Below are positions 1 to 6,365 of a DNA stretch of 11,212 bases, piece by piece. Position 1 is the stretch's first letter. Each line of letters begins with the position of its first letter. The position numbers and the translations under genes were made by a program. Source of the stretch: Frankiales bacterium (GTDB lineage: Bacteria > Actinomycetota > Actinomycetes > Mycobacteriales > Jatrophihabitantaceae); assembly GCA_025963265.1 (NCBI GenBank), contig JAOPUY010000233.1, positions 1 to 11,212 of the forward strand. The letters are read 5' to 3'. The notes below the pieces were generated by a model. It was not told where the DNA came from and made no database searches. It worked only from the letters and a program-made list of their open reading frames with translations.

Positions 1-964
1 ATCCGTAGTCCTCCAACTGCATGAGCACCAGCGGGGAGAAGTGGTCATAGAGCAGGGCGACGTCGACGTCCTCCGGGCCGACGCCGGCCATCTCGTAGAG
101 CCGCTTGGCCACCGGTCGGTGCCCGGAGGAGGCGAATTCGTCGTCGGGAATCTGGAAGTAGGTGAACAGCGCCGGCCCCCAGCGGCCGGTGCCGCCGTTG
201 GCTGAGCCCATGATGTAGACCGGCGGCTGCCGCAGGTCCCGGGCGCGCTCGGCCGAGGTCGTGATGACCGCGACCGCGCCATCGGTCTCCATCGTGTAGT
301 CGAACAGGCACAACGGATCGCTGATCATGCGGGCGTTGAAGTAATCCTCCATCGTCAGCTTGTCGCGCCGGATCGAGGTCGGGCGCCGAATCGCGTTATC
401 GCGCTGGGCGATCGCGATGGCCGCCAAGTGTTCCCGGGTGGTGCCGTAGAGCTCCATGTGCCGTCGGGTCAGCAGCGAGAAGCTGTGCCCAGGCGAGATC
501 AGCCCGCTACCGGAGGTGAAGGCCTGAGTCGGGGGGATGCCGGTTCCGCCGTAGGCGCCGCCACCGCCACCGCCGCCGCCACCGCCATCGCCGACCTGGG
601 TGCCGCCCAGTCGACGATTGACCTGTTGCAGCGTCATGAGCGAGACGCAGACTTCCGACATTCCGCCGTGGATCGCCGCCGCGGCCAACCCCAGCGAGCC
701 GGCCGAGCCGCCACCGCCGGAGGTGAGGGTCGCGGCGAACCTGACCTCGGGAACGCCGAGGACGGAGGCGATTTGGGCCGGGTCGCAGGAGCCGGCGTAG
801 ATCGCGAAGCCGTCTAGGTCCTTGACCGTGAGACCGGCGTCCTCCAGAGCGGCGAGGATGGCGGTGCAGGCCATGGACAGCTGGGTTTCGGGCAGTGACT
901 GACCGCGTTTGTAGTAGGGCGTGGCTCCTACCCCGACTACGGCGGTCTCGTCCTTGATGCTCAC
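1..964 (-). CDS. SCP-x/Ltp-type thiolase-fold protein (lipid-transfer protein/aldolase-like), C-terminus cut by window edge
   Basis: This is a thiolase-superfamily protein of the actinobacterial lipid-transfer (Ltp, SCP-x) branch. Members act in the cytoplasm on acyl-CoA or steroid-CoA, either as thiolases or as retro-aldol lyases working with a DUF35 or MaoC-like partner. The first 321 codons are present; relatives are near 390 residues, so roughly 70 are missing off the left edge. The N-terminus has the thiolase opening AVVGVGATPYYKRG (8-21). Where thiolases carry the nucleophilic Cys, the protein reads TLTSGGGGSAGS (79-90) with no Cys. Near the edge, LLYDHFSPLVLMQLEDYG (304-321) matches the YDxFT-like motif whose Tyr (here Y306) is catalytic in Ltp2-type aldolases. 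Together these favour a lyase or non-thiolytic enzyme. The GTG start at 964 is chosen because GAGGAG lies 9 bases upstream and the homologous N-terminus begins there. A run of ten Gly (127-136) is odd. The P450 gene lies upstream on the same strand. Family is confident; reaction and substrate are inference. Confidence 0.85.
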   Translation of the reverse strand, partial: MSIKDETAVVGVGATPYYKRGQSLPETQLSMACTAILAALEDAGLTVKDLDGFAIYAGSCDPAQIASVLGVPEVRFAATLTSGGGGSAGSLGLAAAAIHGGMSEVCVSLMTLQQVNRRLGGTQVGDGGGGGGGGGGAYGGTGIPPTQAFTSGSGLISPGHSFSLLTRRHMELYGTTREHLAAIAIAQRDNAIRRPTSIRRDKLTMEDYFNARMISDPLCLFDYTMETDGAVAVITTSAERARDLRQPPVYIMGSANGGTGRWGPALFTYFQIPDDEFASSGHRPVAKRLYEMAGVGPEDVDVALLYDHFSPLVLMQLEDYG

Positions 965-973
965 AAGCGGATT

Positions 974-979
974 CTCCTC
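974..979 (-). promoter_or_regulatory. Ribosome binding site of the Ltp-type thiolase gene
   Basis: On the minus strand the sequence is GAGGAG, 9 bases before the GTG at 964. There is no in-frame ATG nearby, so this site fixes the GTG start. Confidence 0.7.
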
Positions 980-990
980 ATCTGCAGCGC

Positions 991-1039
991 GCACCGCGCG
1001 AGCCCGGCTCGGCTGCTGCTGAGGGGGTTCGCGCGGTGC
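991..1039 (-). repeat. Strong GC-rich inverted repeat (hairpin) in the P450-thiolase spacer
   Basis: The arms GCACCGCGCGA (991-1001) and TCGCGCGGTGC (1029-1039) are perfect reverse complements of 11 bases. Past one mismatched position, three more pairs (1003-1005 with 1025-1027) extend the stem, leaving a loop of 19 bases. In the mRNA reading toward the thiolase the hairpin ends about 26 bases before the start codon, just ahead of the Shine-Dalgarno. No U-tract follows, and too little room is left for a new promoter downstream. An mRNA-processing, stabilising or attenuating hairpin therefore seems likelier than a full terminator of the P450 transcript. Function is inference. Confidence 0.6.
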
Positions 1040-1046
1040 TCGGAAC

Positions 1047-1058
1047 GTGGTCGACCAC
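1047..1058. promoter_or_regulatory. Perfect 12-base palindrome GTGGTCGACCAC, candidate operator
   Basis: The sequence is its own reverse complement over 12 bases and lies in the non-coding spacer 83-94 bases upstream of the thiolase start. The TGGT/ACCA half-sites resemble GntR/FadR-type operators, although the 2-base centre is shorter than usual. I found no convincing -10/-35 next to it on the minus strand. Binding by a regulator is inference; the palindrome is seen directly. Confidence 0.35.
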
Positions 1059-1135
1059 AGTGAGTGACTGGCGGCTCGACCGGCGTCGACCTCTCAAGGT
1101 CTACACCGTCTACCTCTACGGGTCTAGCCCCAAGA

Positions 1136-2371
1136 TCATCGTTTCCACTGCAACGGCAGGCTGTTGAGGGTCATCATCCCGCCAGCGGCCTCAGTGCAGG
1201 CCACCCGCTCGTCGAGCCAGTACTCCGGAATGCGCTTGTGCCACTCCTGATAGGCGATGGTGAGCTCGTGCCGGGCCAGATGCGAGCCCAGGCAGCGATG
1301 CGGACCGGCCCCGAAGGTCAGGTGCGAGAGGTCGACCCGCTCGAAGTCGGCCGTGAGGGCGTCCGGGTAGGAGCTCTCGTCCCGGCCTGCGCTCGGGTAG
1401 CTGATGACGATCATCTCACCCTTGAGCACCGGGCAGCCGGCGATCTCGGTGTCCCGCGCGGCCTCCCGCGGGGTGTTGACGATGGGGTAGAGCCGCAGCA
1501 ACTCCTCGGTCGCGTTGGCGATGAGCTCGGGCCGGTCGACCAGGCGCTGCCGGTCGGCCGGGTGGGTGGCCAGATGCAGAAATCCGTAGCCCAGCTCGGC
1601 CGTCACGGTGTCGAGGCCGGCCATGAACATCAACAAGTAGAAACTGAGCAGATCGGTGTCGCTGACCGGCTCGCCGTCGATCTTCCACTCGAGCGCCTCG
1701 GTGACCAGGCCGGCCGGACGCTGGTCGCGCGTCATCGCCCGCCGCGGGGCGATGACCTCGACGAAGTACTGGGTCACCGCGGCCTGGGCGGCGTGCATGC
1801 CGGCGATCGCGGCCGGTCCCTGGGCGTAGTCCGGGTGCAGGATGGCGGTCTCCCATTTGAGCAGGTCCTCCAACTGCCCCAGCGGCAAGCCCATGAACTC
1901 GAGGAAGATTCCGGTCGGGTAGCGCAACGCGAAATCGGCCGTGAAATCGCACCGGCCGCGGTCGATGAAGGTGTCGATCAGGTCGTTGGCCCGGGCCCTG
2001 ATCCGCGCGTCCCACTTCTCAATCCGGCCGGGAGAGAAGTAGGAGCCGAGCACCCGCCGCCATTTGGTGTGCATGGGGCCGTTCAAGGTCTCCGGCACCA
2101 GCTCGAATGGCGAGTACTCGCCGGTGGAGAGCATCTTCAACGACTGCGGAAAGGTCTCAGCGTCCTGGGCGACCTGCAGCGCCTCCTCGTGGCCGGCGAT
2201 CAGGAAGAACCCGATGCCTTCCTCGACCCGGACGATCGGATTGCTGCGGCGCGCCTCGTCGAGCATCCGATGGCCGGCCAGCGCCTCGCGGGCGGGCCCT
2301 TCCCACTGGATGTTGGCCACCGGGCAGCGGCTGCTGGCCGGCGTCGACGGCGTCGACTGGGTCTGCGTCAT
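1136..2371 (-). CDS. Cytochrome P450 monooxygenase
   Basis: A soluble class I bacterial cytochrome P450 of 411 residues, the usual length. It would insert one oxygen atom from O2 into a hydrophobic substrate, receiving electrons from a ferredoxin and reductase not encoded here. All hallmark elements are present: the C-helix His-Arg pair H101-R105 (HTKWR), the I-helix oxygen-activation motif AGLDT (251-255), the K-helix ExxR (E290-R293), and the heme-binding loop FGAGPHRCLG with axial thiolate Cys360. There is no signal peptide or membrane anchor. The ATG at 2371 has AAGGGG 5 bases upstream and a good promoter before that. The same-strand downstream neighbour is the Ltp-type thiolase, a pairing common in actinobacterial sterol or lipid catabolism loci, which suggests but does not prove such a substrate. 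I could not assign a CYP family. The plus strand is open across this gene only because of the GC-rich codon bias. Confidence 0.97.
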   Translation of the reverse strand: MTQTQSTPSTPASSRCPVANIQWEGPAREALAGHRMLDEARRSNPIVRVEEGIGFFLIAGHEEALQVAQDAETFPQSLKMLSTGEYSPFELVPETLNGPMHTKWRRVLGSYFSPGRIEKWDARIRARANDLIDTFIDRGRCDFTADFALRYPTGIFLEFMGLPLGQLEDLLKWETAILHPDYAQGPAAIAGMHAAQAAVTQYFVEVIAPRRAMTRDQRPAGLVTEALEWKIDGEPVSDTDLLSFYLLMFMAGLDTVTAELGYGFLHLATHPADRQRLVDRPELIANATEELLRLYPIVNTPREAARDTEIAGCPVLKGEMIVISYPSAGRDESSYPDALTADFERVDLSHLTFGAGPHRCLGSHLARHELTIAYQEWHKRIPEYWLDERVACTEAAGGMMTLNSLPLQWKR

Positions 2372-2396
2372 GGGAACCCCTTCATAGGTGAGCCGG

Positions 2397-2425
2397 ACGC
2401 TATCAGTGACCTAGGTAACACTCAA
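2397..2425 (-). promoter_or_regulatory. SigA-type promoter of the P450 gene with operator-like palindrome in its spacer
   Basis: On the minus strand a -35 box TTGAGT (2425-2420) is followed after exactly 17 bases by a -10 box TAGCGT (2402-2397). This predicts transcription starting near 2390, with a leader of about 19 bases. Inside the spacer, 2406-2419 is a near-perfect palindrome (GTGACCT/AGGTAAC, six of seven pairs matching, with ACCTAGGT as a perfect core). A repressor bound there would block RNA polymerase. Boxes and spacing are read directly; function is inference. Confidence 0.6.
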
Positions 2426-2461
2426 GGCGCTCGATCCGGGGCAAGCGACTTCAATGCAGGT

Positions 2462-3556
2462 ATGGGTGACTACGGACTTTCGCAGGGAATTCTCAACCTG
2501 AAATCCATCGGCGCGATCACGTTCGGCCCGGATGGGATCCTGTTCCTGGCCGACAACGTCGACGCCGCGGTCTACGCCCTCGACGTCGCTGACTCGGCCC
2601 CGCCGGCCGACGCCCCGATCGACGTGGAGCGCCTCGACGCGCGGTTGGCCTCCTACGTCGGGGTCGATCCGGCCCATCTCAGCATTCGGGGCATGGCGGT
2701 GCACCCCGTCTCGGCCGCGGTCTACCTCTCGGTGATGCGCGGGCACGGAGCCGCCGCCAGCCCGGTGCTCGTGCGAGTGCTCGCCGGCGGCGCCGTCGAG
2801 GGCGTCGACCTGCTCGAGGGCCGCTTCTCCCGGCTGCGCCTCGGTGACGCTCCGCGGGCCGACGACGAGCGCCAGGACGTGTTGCTCAACGACACCAGCG
2901 ACGCCGCGGCCGACTACGAGATCAACGGCGTGCACCTGAAGATCTCCCGGATCGGCCTGCGCGCCTCGACCATCACCGACCTCGCCTTCCTCGACGGCAC
3001 GTTGCTCGTCGCCGGCGCCTCGAATGAGGAGTTCGCCTCGACCCTGCGGCGGATCCCGTTCCCGTTCACCGACAAGGCGCAATCCACGGCGCTGGAGATC
3101 TTCCACGTCTCGCACGGCAAGTACGAGACGGCGTCGCCGATCCGGACCTTCGTCCCGTTTAACGAGGGCGCGAGCGTGCTAGCCAGCTACACCTGCACGC
3201 CGGTCGTCCAGTTCTCCATTGCAGACCTGCTGCCGGGGGCCAAAGCCTCCGGACGGACGGTGGCCGAGCTCGGCGCGATGAACCAGCCGCTAGACATGAT
3301 CAGCTACCGCCAGGACGGCGCCGAGTACCTGCTGGTGTCCAACTCCCGGCACCCGTTGCTGAAGATCCCGACGAGTGCCATCGCCGACCAGCCGCCGCTC
3401 ACCGAGCCGACCGAACCAGTCGGCGTCCCGCGGCAGGAACTCGCGCACGTCGGCGTCAGCTGGATGGCCAACCTGGGCCCGGCGCGGGTGCTCATGATGC
3501 AACGCGACGAGACGGGCGAGTTGGCCCTGCACTCCAACGCCACCTACACCCTATGA
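2462..3556 (+). CDS. Conserved beta-propeller-like protein of unknown function
   Basis: The 364-residue protein consists of repeated beta-strand segments typical of a propeller, for instance IGAITFGPDGILFLAD (16-31), IRGMAVHPVSAAVYLS (75-90) and ITDLAFLDGTLLVAG (171-185). From memory it resembles a widespread family of uncharacterised bacterial proteins sharing motifs such as SNEEFASTLRRIPFPF (187-202), ASYTCTPVVQF (241-251) and NQPLDMISY (274-282). I cannot name a domain entry or a function. No signal peptide, lipobox or membrane segment is seen, so this version appears cytoplasmic. The open frame extends upstream to 1064, but that part is antisense to the P450. The ATG at 2462 is the first plausible start in the intergenic region and sits just before the first conserved strand. 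Its ribosome binding site is poor (GCAGG directly adjacent), so the start is moderately sure. The stop overlaps the next gene's start (ATGA), giving an operon with the Ig-like protein. It diverges from the P450, with 90 bases between them. Confidence 0.8.
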   Translation: MGDYGLSQGILNLKSIGAITFGPDGILFLADNVDAAVYALDVADSAPPADAPIDVERLDARLASYVGVDPAHLSIRGMAVHPVSAAVYLSVMRGHGAAASPVLVRVLAGGAVEGVDLLEGRFSRLRLGDAPRADDERQDVLLNDTSDAAADYEINGVHLKISRIGLRASTITDLAFLDGTLLVAGASNEEFASTLRRIPFPFTDKAQSTALEIFHVSHGKYETASPIRTFVPFNEGASVLASYTCTPVVQFSIADLLPGAKASGRTVAELGAMNQPLDMISYRQDGAEYLLVSNSRHPLLKIPTSAIADQPPLTEPTEPVGVPRQELAHVGVSWMANLGPARVLMMQRDETGELALHSNATYTL

Positions 3557-4650
3557 GCCCTCGCCAGCGTCCGCTCGAAGCGAGTTGGTCGGCTCACGAG
3601 GGAGCGGACTGCCTACGCGTCGTCGGCTCGAGCATCGACGCGCTGGGCGCCGGGCCGCGGGCCGCGACCGCGGCTAGCGGCCCCGATTGGCTGAGCCAGG
3701 TCCTCGCGGTGTTCCCGGTCTTCGCCGACGGGCCCGTCCCGGCCGACTTCCCGGCGATGGCCGGTGAGTTTCTGCTCGCCGACGACGGCCTGTGCTTCCG
3801 GCCGCGACACGCCTTCCTACCCGGACAGGAGTACGAGCTGAGGGTGCTCGCACCGCCGGCTGGTCCCGCCTCGGTCCGGATCACCCGTCCGCGGCCAGTC
3901 GCCGCCGACCGGGCTGAGGTCCTGGCGATCTTCCCGACCGCCGCCGAACTGCCACGCAATCACTTGCGCTTTTACCTGCAATTCTCGGCCCCGATGAGCG
4001 AGGGGCAGGCGGCGACCGCGGTGACCTTGCGGCGGGCCAGCGACGACCACGTCCTGCCCGACGTCCTGCTGGCGATGGAGCCCGAGCTGTGGGATCGCGA
4101 GCGCACCCGCCTGACGCTGCTGCTCGATCCGGGGCGGATCAAACGGGGCCTGGCCCCCCAGCTGGAGGCGGGTTACCCGCTTTCGGCCGGACAGGACGTG
4201 GTGCTGGAGGTCGCGGACACCTTCGCCGACGCCGGCGGGGCGCCGCTGCAATCGCCGGCCTACCGCCGGTATCGGATCGGTCCGGACGTGCGCCGGGTCG
4301 TCTCGGTCTCCGACTGGACGCTGGCCCCGCCCACCGCGGGCAGCACCGAGCCGTTGGTCCTGCGTTTTGACCGCCCGCTCGATCAGGCCCTGGCCCGGCG
4401 ATGCCTGACCGTCCAGGACGAGCGGCGACGACCGGTCGCCGGGATGAGCACGCTGGGCGAGGGCGAACGCGACTGGGTGTACATCCCGGACCAGCCCTGG
4501 GCCGAGGGCGACTACACGCTGTCGGTCAACCCAGTGCTGGAGGACCTCGCCGGCAATTCACTGCGGCGGGTCTTCGACCTCGACCTGACCCGGCCCGAGG
4601 ACGCGCCGGGGTCGACCGCGCCGACCGTGCTGCCGTTTCGCTGCTCCTGA
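3553..4650 (+). CDS. Conserved multi-domain Ig-like protein of unknown function
   Basis: The 365-residue protein appears to be built of three Ig-like beta-sandwich domains: about 10-112, 118-245 and 246-347. The second and third resemble the SbsA/Big-type Ig-like fold often found in bacterial surface proteins. Recognisable stretches are LPRNHLRFYLQFSAPMS (133-149), the charged block MEPELWDRERTRLTLLLDPG (175-194), the following RIKRGL (195-200), and the closing WAEGDYTLSVNPVLEDLAGN (316-335), which has the usual Ig-like final strand ending in DLAGN. From memory these mark a family of hypothetical proteins spread over several phyla; no function is known to me. No signal peptide, anchor or sorting motif is seen, which is unexpected for Ig-like proteins. 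The start ATG overlaps the propeller stop by 4 bases and no Shine-Dalgarno precedes it, so translation is probably coupled and the two products may form a complex. It converges on glpD with a 4-base gap. Confidence 0.82.
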   Translation: MSPRQRPLEASWSAHEGADCLRVVGSSIDALGAGPRAATAASGPDWLSQVLAVFPVFADGPVPADFPAMAGEFLLADDGLCFRPRHAFLPGQEYELRVLAPPAGPASVRITRPRPVAADRAEVLAIFPTAAELPRNHLRFYLQFSAPMSEGQAATAVTLRRASDDHVLPDVLLAMEPELWDRERTRLTLLLDPGRIKRGLAPQLEAGYPLSAGQDVVLEVADTFADAGGAPLQSPAYRRYRIGPDVRRVVSVSDWTLAPPTAGSTEPLVLRFDRPLDQALARRCLTVQDERRRPVAGMSTLGEGERDWVYIPDQPWAEGDYTLSVNPVLEDLAGNSLRRVFDLDLTRPEDAPGSTAPTVLPFRCS

Positions 4651-4654
4651 GCGC

Positions 4655-6364
4655 TTAGATCGCGACGATGTCGGGCGCACCCAGCCGCGCCGCGTCGGCC
4701 GTCGCGTCGTCGGGCTGGGTCTGCGAGTCGCGCTCGGCGGCCACCCGCGCGAGGTAGTGCTTGACCTCCTGTTCGGTCTGGGCGGCATCCCAGCCCAGCG
4801 CGCCGGCCATCAGCGCGGCGACCTTCGGACCGGCGGACACCCCGCGGTCCCAGGCCTCGATCGAGATTCGGGTCCGTCGGGCCAGCACGTCCTCCAGGTG
4901 CCGGGCGCCCTCGTGGGTGACCGCGTACAGGGCCTCGACGCCCAGGTAGTCATCCGCGCCAGGCAGCGGTTCGGCCAGGCTCGGGTCAGTGGCCAGCAGT
5001 TCCAGCACCTCGTTGATCGCCGAGCCGTAGCGCCCGAGCAGATGCTCGATCCGCGAGACGTGCAGGCCCGAGGAGGCGGCTAGCTCGTGCCGCTGGTTCA
5101 GCAGCGCGTGGTAGCCGTCGGCCCCGACCAGCGCGATGTCCTCGGTGCAAGAGTCGGGAACCCGCTCGTCCATGCCGCGGACCGCCTCGTCCACCGCGTC
5201 CTTGCCCATGATCCGGTAGGTCGTGTACTTGCCGCCGGCGACGACCACCAGCCCGGGGACCGGATGTCCGACGACGTGCTCGCGCGACAGCTTCGAGGTC
5301 GACTCCGACTCGCCGACCAGCAATGGCCGCAACCCGGCGTAGACGCCCTCGACGTCGGCTCGGGACAGGGGCGAGGCCAGCACCGAGTTCACGTGCTCCA
5401 GCAGGTAGTCGATGTCGCTTTCGCTGGCCGCCGGATGAGCCTTGTCCAGCGACCAGTCGGTGTCGGTGGTGCCGATGATCCAGTGCCGGCCCCAGGGGAT
5501 GACGAACAGCACGCTCTTCTCGGTCCGCAGGATCATCCCGGTCTTGGACTGCAGCCGGTCCCGCGGGATGACGAGGTGAATCCCCTTGGAGGCGCGCACG
5601 TGGAACTGGCCTCGGGTGTCGGCCAGAGATTGGGTGTCATCGGTCCAGACGCCGGTGGCGTTGATGACCTGCTTGGCCCGGACGGTGAACGTGTGTCCGG
5701 TCTCTAGGTCTTCCAACGACGCCCCCGTGACCCGCTCGCCCTCCCGCAGGAAGTCGACCACCCGGGTTCGGTTGGCCGCGAGCGCGCCATAGGAGGCCGC
5801 CGTCCGCACGACCGTCATGGTGTGGCGCGCGTCGTCGACTTGGGCGTCCCAATACTGGATGGCCCCGGCGAAGTTCTTCGGCGACAGGCAGGGCGCCTCG
5901 CGCAACGCGCGGCGCTTGGTCATGTGACGGTGGTGGGGCACCCGGTAGCCCTTGCCGCCGAAGGCCGCCATCACGTCGTAGATCAAAACTCCACTGCCCA
6001 CGTAAGGCCGTTCCCAGAAGCGGTGGGTGAGCGGATAGAGGAACGGGACCGGCCGGACGAGATGTGGGGCGATCCGGTCCAGCAGCAGCGCGCGCTCCTT
6101 CAGCGCCTCGCGAACGAGGCCGAAGTCGAGCATCTCCAGGTAGCGCAGGCCGCCGTGGATCAGCTTGCTCGACCGGCTCGACGTTCCGCTGGCCCAGTCG
6201 CGGGCCTCGACAATGCCGGTGCTCAGGCCGCGGGTCACGGCGTCGAGCGCAGTCCCCGCGCCCACCACCCCGCCGCCCACGACGAGCACGTCCAACTCGA
6301 TCGCCGACTCCAAGGCGACCAGCGCGCTCGCCCGGCTCTGCGGGGACAGTTCGGTTATCTGCAT
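4655..6364 (-). CDS. glpD: Aerobic glycerol-3-phosphate dehydrogenase (FAD-dependent)
   Basis: GlpD oxidises sn-glycerol 3-phosphate to dihydroxyacetone phosphate, passing electrons via FAD to the quinone pool as a peripheral protein of the inner membrane face. The 569-residue length is typical of actinobacterial GlpD. Visible parts: the FAD-binding Rossmann motif VLVVGGGVVGAG (26-37); the FAD/substrate segment SSRSSKLIHGGLRYLE (62-77), with R74 and Y75 matching substrate residues of E. coli GlpD; YAGLRPLL with R346; SREH with R361; GGKYTTYR with K379; and the C-terminal helical DAO_C domain at about 400-545, followed by a short disordered tail. It is the last gene of glpF-glpK-glpD. Its ATG lies 1 base after the glpK stop (TGATATG), and a GAGG 9 bases before the start lies inside the final glpK codons, so translation is probably coupled. 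It matches gylB of the Streptomyces gyl operon in position. Confidence 0.97.
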   Translation of the reverse strand: MQITELSPQSRASALVALESAIELDVLVVGGGVVGAGTALDAVTRGLSTGIVEARDWASGTSSRSSKLIHGGLRYLEMLDFGLVREALKERALLLDRIAPHLVRPVPFLYPLTHRFWERPYVGSGVLIYDVMAAFGGKGYRVPHHRHMTKRRALREAPCLSPKNFAGAIQYWDAQVDDARHTMTVVRTAASYGALAANRTRVVDFLREGERVTGASLEDLETGHTFTVRAKQVINATGVWTDDTQSLADTRGQFHVRASKGIHLVIPRDRLQSKTGMILRTEKSVLFVIPWGRHWIIGTTDTDWSLDKAHPAASESDIDYLLEHVNSVLASPLSRADVEGVYAGLRPLLVGESESTSKLSREHVVGHPVPGLVVVAGGKYTTYRIMGKDAVDEAVRGMDERVPDSCTEDIALVGADGYHALLNQRHELAASSGLHVSRIEHLLGRYGSAINEVLELLATDPSLAEPLPGADDYLGVEALYAVTHEGARHLEDVLARRTRISIEAWDRGVSAGPKVAALMAGALGWDAAQTEQEVKHYLARVAAERDSQTQPDDATADAARLGAPDIVAI

Positions 6365-6365
6365 A

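Noticed and set aside
555..586. Minisatellite or CRISPR-like repeat
   Set aside because: It is an in-frame glycine-coding trinucleotide tract within a gene, without spacers or flanking repeats.
428..817. Plus-strand small frame of 129 residues opposite the thiolase
   Set aside because: Antisense to conserved thiolase sequence including the Gly repeat, which reads as Ala/Thr-rich repeats on this strand; no ribosome binding site or homology recognised.
991..1039. Intrinsic terminator for the P450 gene
   Set aside because: The stem is strong, but no U-tract follows and only 26 bases remain before the thiolase start, too few for a new promoter. Kept as a hairpin of unknown role.
1064..2461. N-terminal 466 codons of a continuous 830-residue plus-strand frame joined to the propeller protein
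   Set aside because: This part is exactly antisense to a complete P450 with all catalytic motifs, has low-complexity composition (Arg/Gly/Val/Glu) and resembles no protein. The real gene starts in the intergenic region at 2462.
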